Assembly (NCBI GenBank): GCA_022495005.1
Contig: JAGYXB010000825.1
Span: forward strand, 6,014,001 to 6,078,000
Direction: 5' to 3'
Source of the DNA: Rhyacophila brunnea
Lineage: Eukaryota > Arthropoda > Insecta > Trichoptera > Rhyacophilidae
Length of the DNA: 64,000 nt
Made by a program: the position numbers and the translations under genes. Under the pieces are notes generated by a model. That model ran no database searches. It was not told where the DNA came from and was given only the letters and a program-made list of their open reading frames with translations. Shown here piece after piece: positions 11,790 to 24,415 of the stretch (within the stretch, counting starts at the first letter, position 1; every line of letters starts with the position of its first letter).

Positions 11790-14129
11790 AATTGCGCGTA
11801 CTCCAGGTACATGTGACCATAGAGCCGTCCACTATCACTCGCGCCGTGACGACTGTCGCAAGACAATCACCCGCGATCGCTAGGTTGAATACATATTGCT
11901 TAATGTCAGTGTTAATACATATTATTGCTTAATGCTAAGTTATCCCGTAATACAAAATCGCATAGAAACCGAGTAACAAAATTGAGTTGTCGAGCTTTTT
12001 TCTACACTGGCGTTTGTTTTTGATGCCGATTCAAAAATGAATTACGTCACCTAGCTGGTTCACTGCCAAATGGAACGCGCAGAAACGCCGTATCTGGACG
12101 GAAGACATTTTTGGTACTCGAGCGTAAATCGCGGTGGGACTCGCGAGTCGCGCTTTGTGGACAAGCTTTTAGCAATAGCCAACGACATCTAAACTCTCGT
12201 CCTTTCTCTTGTACCTACACGAATTGGAAAACCCTATGTCATTCACTTATAATTTACATCGTGGCAGAGTGTCTTGCTAAAACAGCGCGAATTTCAAACA
12301 GAAATTTGCTTTGGCCAATAATAATTAATCATGATTACAATAACACATCGATACATACTTCCGTTTATAAATTTAATGTGCACAGTAATAATTTTCTGCA
12401 ATATCAAGTAATATTTTAATAACTTCGTGAATCTGTCCCCACGGTAAATCGACACCAACAAATAAGCAATAATGAAACCTTCATTCCAAGTTTGTCACCA
12501 TCATGGCAATAGCATTATTTCTCTTATTAATAATCTAAAACCCTACCATGCAAAAACCTTCTCATCTGGCATCCAAAATCGTGTACAAACAAATAAATAG
12601 ACAGATAACATTTGAAATAATGAAATTCCCTCCGGCATGTTTACCAACTACTCATCCCTGTTAAGGGCACACATGCTTACCTAGAGTTTCTGTTTTTTCA
12701 TTTAAAGTTGAACTATGACATTGAATACTAGGTATGATTTTTAAAGTAAAAGTGATATTATGTTACATCTCTTTTACGCATGCTAATATGATTAAAAGTT
12801 TTTCTTTCTCTTTCTGTCACATTCGAATTTGATTACCAAAGTTTAAACATTTACTATGCGTATTAGCTGACGTGCTTCGTCGTTTACAAATTATAACATG
12901 AATTTAAAAAATATATGTATTTATAATATTAAATATATTTTATAATGTACACAGATTTTTTTAACAACTATATTATATATACTTTTATTTATTTGTCGCA
13001 TATTCAAAATGTTCTTGCTATATTAAAATCTTTTTTTTAGTCGGCCAAGTAAATCCGTATTTTTGGCCATAGACTAATAGAAAAAACTCTCTGCTGTCAG
13101 ATTATGTTGATAGCAAATTGCAAGATACCTAACGAAGGAATTGTGTTTTATATCAGGAATAAGAAACACTATCTGTAAGTACAATATTATGTTATTTATT
13201 ACTGTAGTAGTATTCTGTGTGTTTTGCATATATTATTCAAGTGTTAATTTATTGTTTTCTTAGTCTACACATACTTTCAATGTTTCATAATCCGACTACT
13301 TTTTTTGAGGTTAGTTGCGTGGTTAGTTTAGAGGTTATTGCGAGAATGCCTGTGATTTCATATTTATTTGTTTGATATAATCTAAGGCGTTCTAGTTGTT
13401 ATTAAACATGTTACCTACCTGATTACTTTATTTTAGTTAATCAATCTTTTTTGATGCTTTGTATTATCACTAATCCGTTTTAATTACCATTCTTCAAACA
13501 GTCGCACACTATAAAAGATTAAAAATCACACTATTAACAGTTCATATGTTATGTTTTTTGCAGATGGAGAAAATGTCTACCGAGATCTTTGCTTGTCGAC
13601 GGTTTCATATGAATAAGATGGAATGAAATAAATCTTTTAATTAATAATGAAATAAATCCGACTTTCGGCGTACGATCCGAACATGGCGTGATTCATATAA
13701 TATTATTTATGACGTAGACCATCAAGCATATATACCCATTTTATAGATTTAATAGTACAGTTACAAAAGGTAAATATAAAGTGACTAATGTTTGTAACCT
13801 ATAGCTATATCTATCTCGCATACATATTTAAAAAATAAAACAATTTTATAATTACATTTTTGCACTAAATTTATTATCGATAATGATATAAAAGTTGCTA
13901 AATTGATTCATAATATTCTAAAATATAATATAATTTTGCATATCAGTTACTTGTATCATATCAGGTATGTCATTTGGTAGAGCTTACTCTCCAAGTCTTT
14001 TCTTTTTCATCCTCAATATCACTTTGATATTAGAAACATTGTCTTTCTAACACCATTTCAAAGACTTTAAGTTTTCTAGATGCTGTATATTAATTCTTCT
14101 CTTCGGCTATATCTGCATCTTAGTTGCAG
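11790..14129. other. Gap with one possible small spliced reading
   Basis: Holds only the candidate two-exon reading at 13104-13612. The 102-codon frame at 12111 shows no domain. The 12900-13030 part is almost pure AT. Confidence 0.5.
13104..13612 (+). CDS. Possible small two-exon transcript, 39 codons
   Basis: Exon 1 (13104-13174) ends at a strong donor, CT/GTAAGT. A strong acceptor, TTATGTTTTTTGCAG, ends at 13563. Joining gives an open frame ending NKKHYLWRKCLPRSLLVDGF-I and a TGA at 13610, followed by AATAAA near 13628. No family is recognised. The splice signals are good, but a reading this short could arise by chance. Confidence 0.2.
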
Positions 14130-14500
14130 CATATGGATACAATGCGGCGCCTCCAAGAATCTCTGTCACTCTAGTTTTTTTGCATCGTTCCAGGTCATAC
14201 TAGCAGCCCGTAACTCCGCCAGATATGCTATATAGATAGTATTTAGCGGCCATCCAGGACGCCGGAATCTGGTTGGCTTGAAGAACAGGCAAACCAGATT
14301 GGGATTCTCTTCAGGCACTTGCAGCACGTGGCCGGGCCAGGTACAAAGTTGCGTATTCACTCTCAACGTGATGCGAGGCTATTTGGTGCGTTCTTTTATC
14401 TCCCGTTACTTCTAAAATTACCGCACACCCAGTATCCGTCGTAAACATCTGTTCTCGAAGCTCAGTATATGGTTGCTCGGAGCCTTTGTAAGGTGCCATG
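14130..14500 (-). pseudogene. LINE reverse transcriptase C-terminal fragment
   Basis: On the minus strand: NHILSFENRCLRRILGVR, a frame change, VNTQLCTWPGHVLQVPEENP, then RFRRPGWPLNTI and LAELRAASMTWNDAKKLE. The FExRCLRRILGVR...GHVL.MPE...RRPGRP...WN.AK order is typical of the tail of non-LTR reverse transcriptases. Interrupted by stops; no start or enzyme core. Confidence 0.75.
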
Positions 14501-16073
14501 ACATAAAAACTAGTAAGATATTTAAAATAGCTGCTAGAATGAATACATTGTTGAAAGGAAATGAAAACTGATAATATGATATATCAATTAATTTGTCCAT
14601 CTGAAGTTGTAGATATCAGTTAATAATTATGTGTTATACCAGTAATTAAATGCTGACTTCAAATGAAAATTGACTATTAAATATTGAAATAATATATTAC
14701 CAGTTTTGATTTTTTTAAGTACTATACTATATCCATGGTTCATATTACAATGTCATAGTAAAACTTAGAAGAATAAAATATGTCGTAAGACGAAATCAAT
14801 CTTGGGGTTTTAATATAAGTTAAATAAATAGTACACAGCTAATTTGTTATTACTTTGAATACATGCCATGTCTTTACATCAATAAAAAACAGAAAAACAA
14901 TTTAATAATGTATAAATATTTATATAAGACTTAACAACGTCTAGTTAGACATCTAGTTAGACATCTAGTTAGACACGATGACCTCCATTTAATTTCCTCT
15001 TATTTTAAAATTCACCAAGATATATCCTAATAAGTAGGTAAGTATATTACATTTGTACATATAATAAGTAAATCAAGTACTTAACATAAATAATTATACT
15101 GTAAAATTAAATTACAATTGAAGCAGTATATATGGACCCCACAGAGTAATTAACAATATAATAATTTATATAATTATATCGGGTATATACTATATTGACA
15201 CATTTTAATGAAGTCTATTTTTCTTGGTACCTACGTTCAATGATAAATGTTGTTTTATATTGTAACATAAACAATGGTAATATGCATTGATCTTTCTGAT
15301 TTTTAAACTGTGATATCTATTTTATATATCTATTGATTTCTATGTGTATTATTGATACATTATTTATTTCAAATACAATAATTTCAAAACTAACAGTAAA
15401 TAATATATAGAAAGCGTCATGTTGTTTAGTTGGAACATCTACTAGGAAATTCCATCCAATCCAAATTCAATTTTTACCAGGTGGGTACTTGTAGGTCAGT
15501 TATTTTTGGAATAAAATGAATCCCTTAAAAAATATGAAATAAGAATAGAATGATAAATATTTGTGAAAATTTACCAAATCAACATGTTTAACGTGAATAT
15601 TTTCACACTAAAATGATAAATATTGTTAAGAAAATATACACAAACAGTTCATTCAGAAGTTATGACGTTTAAAAGATCCCGCGAGTTAACTCGTGCGTGG
15701 CACTGATCAGTTATGAGGTGATATCAGTTATAATCATTTATGAGGAATGGTTATAAGCCATTGGCACAACCAATTTGGTTTTTGACCTTGAGAACAAAAT
15801 GTACTTTTTACACGGAACCAAAACTCACGGCTGCAGAGACGAATGCTTATACAAAATATGGCGCAGTGGAATCGCCAGCAAGATCTGCAGGTATCATTAT
15901 TTAGATGTAAGTATACATATTATTTTGAATTTCATAAAATTACACTCGTTCTGGGTGTCTCGTAACAGTAAACTATATTAGTAAATTAGATATATCTTGA
16001 TGAACTATAAAATAGTGATGTAATATAGACTTGTTGAAAATATATTAAGCATAATAAAATTTAAAATAAAAAT
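14501..16073. other. Gap downstream of the transposase-nuclease gene
   Basis: Contains the three 12-bp tandem units. An exon-like open stretch at 15775-15890 ends CTGCAG/GTATCA, a plausible donor, but no partner exon was found. No terminal inverted repeat matching the far side of the gene was seen. Confidence 0.5.
14940..14975. repeat. Three tandem 12-bp units
   Basis: TCTAGTTAGACA repeated three times without interruption. The unit TCTA...TAGA is itself partly palindromic. Function unknown. Confidence 0.85.
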
Positions 16074-18902
16074 TTAGAAATTCAGCCTTTCTGGTTCTCT
16101 AATATTCATAGATCTACTGGTTCTGGGATCTACTATTTCTGGCAGTAGACAATTCATATAAAAGTGATATATCTTTTTTTCAATCTTTTCAATCCAAAAT
16201 GTCTCGTCTTTTTTGATTAATTCTATTTTAACAGGAAAATTATGTCCCGTCCAAACTCCAAATAAACAGACATCTTTCTTAGTAATATGAAGCTGCCCCT
16301 GAATCTGGAAGTACCAATCGTGATTTTTATCTATTACCATATTCCTGTCTTTATCTACTTTCCAAAATTTAATTTTTTTCTGTACAATAGCTTCATCTGC
16401 ACTTATTCCAGCAGCTGAGAAAGGACATTTTATTTCAATAATTGTATCATCATCGCTGATGCCATCTGGCGTTGCACCGATAAAATCATACACATCATCA
16501 ATAAACAATCCACATCTCTCAATCTTAATCCGTTCTTGTACACTAAGCTGTTGTAAAGCTATTGATTCATTTTCTTTACCATATTTTACCGCTTTCACGT
16601 TGGCTAATGATTGGCTATATAATAAACGTTTTACCAAAGGCCCAAATTTTGTATTTTCTCGCCGCTTACACACCTTACCAAAAACAGAGGCAGTAAGAAG
16701 GTTTCGTCGCCTTTCTAGCCATTCTGCACATTCAGATTGTAATACGGTGCGTCTTTCTATATCCCTCCTCTCATAGTTTGTCAGTTTGAGTTTTTTCAAA
16801 AAAGTTTCTTTTAACAATTGATATTGATTTTTGTCCATATCAGGTTTTTGGCAACTCTCTCCATAATCTGGATTAGATAAAGGAACAGTATGTATTGGTT
16901 TTCGCCAAGATTTTCCTATTTTTTTTTTATTTATTTTCAACCTTCTTGATTCTAAGCGATTTATGAAGGCTTTTGGGCTATTTTTATAAACTTGTTTTTG
17001 AATTGTGCAATGTAACTTATTTGTATTAAATTGATTACCGCCGCTGCACATCGTCCCATGTACGATTGTCTTTGAGAGTAGTTAATTCTCTTGCCGCCTA
17101 CAAATTTTGCAATCATGTTATTAAAAGATTCTGAAATATTAGTAGAAAAATTATAAATTAAACTTTTTGAATTTAGCACCAAACGAGAATTATATATCAT
17201 TAATTGAGAAAATAGACTGCATTCTTTCAATGCTGGTACATAATTTACATCAAGCATGTCCTCTGTATTTGGTTCATTTGTACAAAAATATGGTAGACAA
17301 GAAGTATGGTCTCCAAAAACATGGTGCGGTCCATTAAATAAATCTTTTTTCAGAGCGATAACCTTTTCTTCGAAAGTACTATCTTGTAGTTTTCTATACT
17401 TGATTGCACCTATGACGGCTTTCCGCAGACGTCTTTTCTTGACGCAATGATTTTTCTTACATTCAAGGGATATCTTGTGTCTTTGGTTAATGCCTCTATT
17501 TTGCCACAATAATTTCTAATTAAATGGTTTTTACATTCAACTTTCTCGACAGTTACATTCGGATAAGGGTGACAATCAAGAATTTTTTTGTATGTGCTGG
17601 AATCTCCATCAGCAATCAATTTTGAATAAATCAATCCATGTGTATTAATAGATTCTTTAAAGCCTTCTAATATTGCTGTAGATTCCATTCCACCTGACGG
17701 ACCGGTATAATTTAAAAAGCATTTATGTTGTTGAGCAGGGATATTTTTATTTTTAGCTTTGGCGCACAAATCGCAATATTTATTTTTCACTGACATGTAC
17801 AAAATCTTTCCGGTTCTTTGACCAATGATCGTGGCAGCGCCAGATGCTGCGGAATAATTGCATCTGTATGAACGTTTCGACCAACAGCCGTCTGCAACAA
17901 CTGATATCATGGGAATACCAGAAGAATCGACGTCACCATTTTCGATTGCAAGTTGTCGCTCTTCTTTCGCAGCGTTTTCCATACTCTTATTTTTGGTTTC
18001 TTCAAACCACTCGTACACCTTCTGTTGACTCTTTCTGTATGTTCTTGCTGTAATCGATGGTACGTCAATTGCTGAACACATTTCTTCCAGATTTGAAAAT
18101 CCACTGCCGATACTGATTATACTGGATACAAATGCGTCACACAGATTCATTTTGTTTTTGTTCATTTCAGTGGTATATAATTTTAATTTTTTACCACAAA
18201 GTTTACATTGAATAAAAAATGTACTACTAAAGTTATCCCGATTTTCCCCAAAAATTTCTAAATGTGATAAATTACAATTAAATGGAGAATCATGGTGGCT
18301 AATTAATTGAAGTTGTTGGAAAAAATATGAAAAGTCTATAATTCTACGGCCTTCTACACGGAATTTAGGGCTTGAATCTTCAATTTCATTTTCTATAATA
18401 AATTCTTCGTGTTCGTGTTCAAATGTGGGATGAAATTTTGGTTCAGGTAGTATGCTTTGAGGATTTCCATGCTCAGGCATAGTCTTCGGCAATATATCAA
18501 TACTATAATACATTCAAAAATATTAGTTTAGTAGATAGTTAACAGAAAACAAAATGTATAGCTGCTATTAATTATTGTACCAGATTATAATTTTTGTCAC
18601 AGACACACTAATTTCGAATAAGACATGGCACAAACATAATATAAAAATAATATAAGTACAAATGATCATTATACTTAATTGTGTGTATTAATAAGTAATA
18701 CGCAAAACTTCCTTTTGCAAGATAAATAAATATTGTGAACCAAAATTTTCTGTGAAATGTGGTTTTTTCAACTATGTATAATTATGTCAAATTATAAAAT
18801 AATAATTTCAAACCTTTGTGTTTTTAATGTATTAATATTTCCATCTTTTCTCCTACGTCTTTTTTTGGAACTTCCAGCCATCGGATAGTGAGTTCGTGGC
18901 AT
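16074..18902 (-). CDS. Mutator-like transposase fused to YqaJ-type nuclease, two exons, two frameshifts
   Basis: This would encode about 838 residues, a DNA transposase followed by a lambda-exonuclease-like nuclease. Exon 1 (18902-18814) gives a short basic leader with SSKKRRRRKDG, a likely nuclear localisation signal. Exon 2 starts at 18502. The first block (to about 17450) has a CKLC zinc-ribbon-like pair, VVADGCW (codon at about 17892), a C-rich stretch ending in HKC, and LIADGDSS (about 17610). The second block (about 17440-17036) has NISESFNN with the presumed third catalytic acid near 17131, then VGGKRINYSQ. The third block (about 17035-16074) has the YqaJ signature: LLTASVFGK, GKENE, GATPDG (about 16466), IEIKCP (about 16436) and QIQGQL (about 16307), i.e. 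a PD-(D/E)XK set. One-base frameshifts lie near 17445 and 17036, either real decay or assembly errors. No terminal inverted repeats were found, so the element limits are unknown. The domain calls are firm; whether the fused product is active is inference. Confidence 0.85.
18503..18813 (-). other. Predicted 311-bp intron of the transposase-nuclease gene
   Basis: On the minus strand, exon 1 ends ...CAAAG and is followed by GTTTGA (donor at 18813). The acceptor TATTATAG ends at 18503, with a CTACTAAAC-like branch site and a T run upstream. Joining keeps the frame exactly: AG from exon 1 plus T from exon 2 gives Ser, leading into IDILPKTM. Without the intron, exon 2 would start at a weakly supported ATG at 18513 that sits inside the acceptor region. 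The donor is not a strong consensus, so this is a good but untested model. Confidence 0.6.
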
Positions 18903-21029
18903 TTTTTGTAAGTACAATCGATATAAATAATTGTGATAATATTGTTAGGTACCTATGTCAAAACCGAGGATGAAAATTTCGCATTCCCGCTGAAATAAAT
19001 GACGTTCATAGTATTGCCAGGCTAAACTTTCGAAATTAAAGTTAGTTTTTTAAAAAAAAATTACATTGGAAAATATTATGTAAGTACAGGCATCCATTAT
19101 TATGTTATTTGATGAAAGTATTCTTTAAAATCATCTGTATTATTATAATCTCGCAAATTCATAATTTAGTAAAAGTTAAATTTTCTGTAATATAAACATC
19201 AGTAGGTACCTAACCTATGTTGATTCATAATTTTGGCTAAGTAAAAAATATAGATATTTTTACTTCGCGATGTGTTTGGGGTGTTCTAAATTATGTAAGT
19301 ATGTTTAATAACAAATGTGAAATTCGTAAAACCTCATGTGTATTATTTATTAAATAAAAATAGTAAAACTAATAGTAGATACAAATGGTGAAAAACTTCA
19401 TTCTCTTATTTACTAAAATATCAATTCAATAATATTTTAGTAGATATGGCAATACTGGACGACCCGATATATGTCACTGAAATAAAATAAAATCTATCAC
19501 AATTTATAAAATACATACCTACTACAATCATAATTATTTTGAATGTAGAGGGAGATAGTTATAGAAAGGGACAGAAAACTGATTGCTATGTTGCAATATT
19601 AGGCAAAATAGATTGCAACAGTGTTAAAAATTATAATGTATGATTTAGTATGACATAACGTAGAATTGACGCAAATACAAATTTCTTCAGATTTTTTTTT
19701 GTTTTGTCCTCAAATGTCAAAATATGTTTTCCTTTTGAATAATATGTTCGAATTTGTGTTTGTTTCGCCTATTTTTGTGTTCAATTTGTAGCATTCACTT
19801 TTATAAACATATTTTTGTACAATACTTGTGTGTTGGCGTATTTTTTTGGTCATATAAAGTTAAAATAATACCAGCTAAAGATTCCATACATCATACACCA
19901 ATTCGCAGGTGGGTCTGGCGGATATCAAGATGGTCGAATATTTCGTGGAAACAGTTGTTTTAAAAAGGTCTCTATTTAGTATTATAAATTTATAACTAAC
20001 AAGATATTTCATCATTTATTCAATGATTAATGATAAACCTTCTGATACGTAGCTTTATATTATTTCGTATGTCTATAATTGTAGCATATTTAAATAACAA
20101 AATGTCCACTCGCTTCCATTAGATTTAGAACCAAAAGAAACTGCAAATATTATAATTATACTGAATATATTTTACTACATTATGTTTTATAACATTACAA
20201 CTATCTATAATAAATCGTTTGAGATAATAATTAAGGGAAAAATTTGTCATCATCACAGCCTATTAATGTCACAAAAATATGGCTTCGTTCTCAATTATCA
20301 CGTTTCACGGTTTCAAAGAATATTATTTTACGTCATAAAAATACTTTATGTAGTTATCAAATGTTTTACATAAATATTTGACGATGAATAAGCTTCATAA
20401 TGATATAAATAGTTTTTCTACAAATCTTACGTACTATTCAGGCTTAACCTCTGAAAATACCAGAAAATAGCTGACATGGAACACCTTCCCCCTTAACGTT
20501 CCAAGGGAAATTAATTAAAAGCTTCGGTCAGTGTTGTTAGTTAAAACATAAAACCGGGGTTTACAATCCCAGGATTACGATCAATTTCTTGAGCTTGAAA
20601 TGCCTGGATTGAACATGTTAGTATCCCGGGTATATTAGTTATGTATGATTAAAAAAAAAAAAACAAGTCAAGTAAAGCTCTCCGCACATTACGACGACTA
20701 GACGTTACCATAGCGGGAATTCATAGTTTTTAGGTCCAATATTACAGGGACGGTTTGGACATGGGGATCACATGTGTTGTAAATTTGTAGATGTGTGCTG
20801 ACGAGAACGTTATCAGTAGATATGGATAAATCACTACACCGTGGCACCATGAGTTCAAGCGAATCGCAGTTGTAATGCTAATGATTGCTAGAATTGAAAC
20901 AGGCATTGTAACACTACACAGAAAAATATTGTCAAATCAAAGAATCCCGAGATATTTTATTATCACGTAAAAGGATGATCGAATAAAAAAAAACATTGAG
21001 ACCATTAAATGGGACTATAGTTTAGGTTT
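18903..21029. other. Gap upstream of the transposase-nuclease gene
   Basis: Very AT-rich; should include the gene's promoter, though no core elements can be assigned. Fragment 20560-20620 matches 44895-44960. No TIR found. Confidence 0.5.
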
Positions 21030-21240
21030 AGGCCATAAGCCAGGGGACACAAAGCGCACCGACTGTAATAAAATATTGAATGCGCGTTATGCTTACGTGA
21101 CAAACTTTAATCAAATACATATTATGGGACAGACTATTGGGGAAAAAAACATTCTTTAACACGTGTTTAATTGTATCCCACATTTCACCACACTCGAGAT
21201 CCGTACCCTGTTATACCACACCCGGTAGAATAAGCCTGTT
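21030..21240 (-). repeat. Dispersed repeat U, copy 3
   Basis: Read in reverse: CTACCGGGTGTGGTATAACA, GGGTACGGATCTCGAGTG, AACACGTGTTAAAGAATG, AAGTTTGTCACGTAAGC, ATGCGCATTCAATATT-type sequence. Same family as 31690-31825. Confidence 0.6.
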
Positions 21241-21910
21241 CACATTAATTTTATATTGCCTAGACCTGTAAGTAAAGCTAAAATATAAATAATTTAATAT
21301 GTAAAAATATGCAATAACAAATAACCGCGAATGGCTGAATGTATTCTGAATTATGTGTGTTAATTAAAAAAATAATAAGAACAGATAACTAATAATATAA
21401 TAAATGAAACGAAAACAATGCCCAAGTACCAATGTTTTCGGGTATCTCCCGTCAAAACGAAATTCGGTATTTTACCTTATTTTATTTATTGGATCTGATA
21501 TTAATAACAAACCAAGTACATACCTAAGTGCGCATGCCAATTAAGTAGTACAAGAAGAGTACATAATACCCAGGTTGTTTACTGAGAAGCTATTGACAAT
21601 CTTGATTCCGCTAATTCTGCCAAGATTGAATAGGAGAATCATCAGTCATCACAAAACGGTAGTGATGCGAAATTCAATAATAATTCGTGTTTATTTATTA
21701 GATTCATAATATATAATAAATTATTAATTAAACGGAGTGTGGAGGCCTTCGAGATATACATCGTCACTGTTCTGGCAGAAGACACTAATTCTAAAAAAAT
21801 ACATATTGAGTTAGTTATACCAAAATGTTCCTTATTTCAAACTTTACCGTCTGGAAACCTTCTCAATAAATAAACAGTCTTTATTTTAAAGTCATCCTTT
21901 TTACGATTAC

Positions 21911-22585
21911 TTAACGGCCCACATGCTCGTCGTAGGTCAAAATTGAGTTTTTATTGTATTTTCAAACCATGATCCTGGACACTCCTTAAACGTTGTAGAT
22001 AATCTATTTATATAATTTTGAAGCCTTATTATCCTTTATAATTATTTTAAACATTTGATGACTGCATAAAGTATTTTGTTACATAAAATAGTATTCTTTT
22101 AAACCTCTCGCTCTAATGTTAAGAATATAGTCATATTTCGGTACATGAATGTGCAGTGGTGTTAAGATTTTTTACATTTATTGATTTTTAATCGCATTTA
22201 TAAAACCATTAGTATAATTTATGACGAGATAATTTTAGTAAAATATTTACGAAAAAAAATTATATTGATAATCTCTGTGATCCCAAATTTGACAAGTATT
22301 AGGCATTTTATTATTCAAAAAATCGGCAAGATTAACACATTTGAAGATGATTTTAAAGATACTTATTATAAGCTATGTCTTTGACCATTCAAGTGTGATA
22401 AACATCTTATGAATAATGATTGCTTTATAATAATTATTGACCTAATAATAAGGTAGTGTTTTTTTGAAATACGCCATTTCTTTTGTCATTCCCCAGTGGT
22501 TAAGCTACAACATACGGCCGTAGCCATAAATTGACAAACTATAATTGAAGTATGGAGTAAAATGATATTGACGCGCGTGTTTGAA
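21911..22585 (+). repeat. Large dispersed repeat, copy 1
   Basis: Starts TTAACGGCCCACATGCTCG and runs to CGCGCGTGTTTGAACA. It is highly similar to 46336-47022 in inverted orientation over about 680 bp. It lacks the terminal 60 bp seen beside copy 2. AT-rich with no convincing open frame. The 12-base start AACGGCCCACA recurs at 7258. Confidence 0.85.
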
Positions 22586-23249
22586 CAGCCTGGACTTAGA
22601 CTGGACGACAGACATCTGGGCACTGCACGGTACGAAATTTGTGAATCTATAATCTAAGTTCGTGAATAAATACATAATAATATACATTGCAATGGTCTAA
22701 AATTGACACCTCGTGTTTGACATTCAATATTTTCGTTAGGATGAATTAAAATGCGTGTTTATGTTTTTGTATTCAATTTCATTTAATAGTTTTTGTATAA
22801 CATTTTAACCCACCCTGTCAAAAAATATTGAATGTCAGATAGGTAGGTACGAGGTGTCAACGTTAGAAAATCGATTGGTTTTTTGGTCGTCATATTATTG
22901 AAGGTATGTGTGTTGATCAAAAGTTCGCAAAAGTGGGAACATTGATACGTTTGTAAAGATTATCACGCAACACCGCTGCAGTTCAGTGTAAGATTGGTAC
23001 CTATATTAAACCACACCGTTGATATTGCGTGCGCAGCAACTATAAACCTCGTTTTATTATAGGCAAATGCGTATATGTTTGCTGGTTCGTAACGTAGGGA
23101 GGTATTTTCTACATTCACTAGATTTGTTCATCTTTGAGGCGCCCAGATGTCCTTAGTCCTGGTGCCCAGTGGGCCATATAATCCGAGAATTTTAAAAATC
23201 TACTTTTCTAACAAGGTGATTAATTAAATATTGAAACGACAAAAATGCC

Positions 23250-23450
23250 ATGTTCTGCGTAGCTTCAATAGAAAGCTACAGTATTTTGGCCACATTATGA
23301 GAAAACAAAATTACAACTTTCCTCAAGCTCATTTCTAAGGAAAGACTCATTTCGTGGTTTTAATAAATGCAGCTCCACCGAACTATTCAGGGTAGCAGAT
23401 GACAATGTGAAGATCACCCTGATGATAGCTGATCGTCTAATGACAAAACT
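23250..23450 (+). pseudogene. LINE (RTE-like) reverse transcriptase tail fragment
   Basis: Contains RSFNRKLQYFGHIMRKQNY, then after a break ELFRVADDNVKITLMIADRL. Both are standard C-terminal segments of RTE-like enzymes. Stops and frame changes between them show it is dead. Confidence 0.65.
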
Positions 23451-24012
23451 GGTACCCCATAAAAAGAATATGCGTTTTATTATTTTGTAAATAAATCGTA
23501 GATATTCAACAAATATTATTATACTTACCTACGTCGTTTTATAAAAACATTGCAATGTCTGCTATTTGGAACGTTTCCAATGATTCACCGGAAGAAATTA
23601 ATAAGAATTCTACTTCAGTGTGGCACGACACTGCTCAGTCTGAACTTGATGGAATAAACAAAGCGCCTGGGGCAGTCAGTAGACGAGACATGTAGATAAT
23701 TGGAGCTTGCTTTGTGCGCCGTGCTGCACCCTCGCACTAATCTACGGGATATTACGTAGGCTAATAAACTTTAAATCACAACTAACCATATGTTTAGAAT
23801 TTGTAGATACGATCAATAACTAACGCAATGAACAGTATGGAACTATCATACTCAATCTGAATTAGGTTGACATATAGTTGGAATATACCTACATGCTATT
23901 CCGCGTTGACATTTTTATTGCGCAGTTATTACTTGGTTATGTGGCGAATTGCAGGAGTGCTCTAACGTGGGGGTTGCAGGGGAAAAGCATCTCAAATCGG
24001 TCTGAGTCCTAA

Positions 24013-24412
24013 GCCGGCTCTCATATCAAATTTCGTCCGCTTGCAAAGTGTCGAATATGTTGATGTGACGTGATCGCTATTCACAAAACACACGTTGCCA
24101 AATGTAACTACGCAGATTGGTCGAATGCGACTTTTTCGTTTGAAAAAAACATCTACTGTTGCAATCGACAAGTTGCATGCTTCTCGGGCTGCGAGTCGAT
24201 GACGCCAGGACGCATACAAACACCTACAAATTGGTCATTCTTATACCGGCTCGCCGATCGCCGCATACAAATATCTATACTTTTCGAAGGTTACGTGCGA
24301 CTGTCGCTAGGTAGTTATGCGTGGTCTTCATATGCGACACCGGATCGACGTTCTTGGAAGGTTTGATTTATGGCTGTGCGGCTGACGGGCGAGTTTAGAT
24401 GTGAGAGCCGGC
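24013..24412. mobile_element. PIF/Harbinger-type miniature element (GCCGGCTCTCA family)
   Basis: Ends GCCGGCTCTCATATC... and ...TAGATGTGAGAGCCGGC, about 28 bp of imperfect inverted repeat. TAA flanks both sides (24010-24012, 24413-24415). 400 bp, CpG-rich; the open frames across it on both strands are non-coding. Confidence 0.85.
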
Positions 24413-24415
24413 TAA

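Noticed and set aside
12111..12419. 102-codon open frame on the plus strand
   Set aside because: Does not begin at a credible start and shows no family resemblance.
16459..16776. 105-codon plus-strand frame
   Set aside because: It lies antisense to the YqaJ domain, whose motifs are unmistakable on the minus strand.
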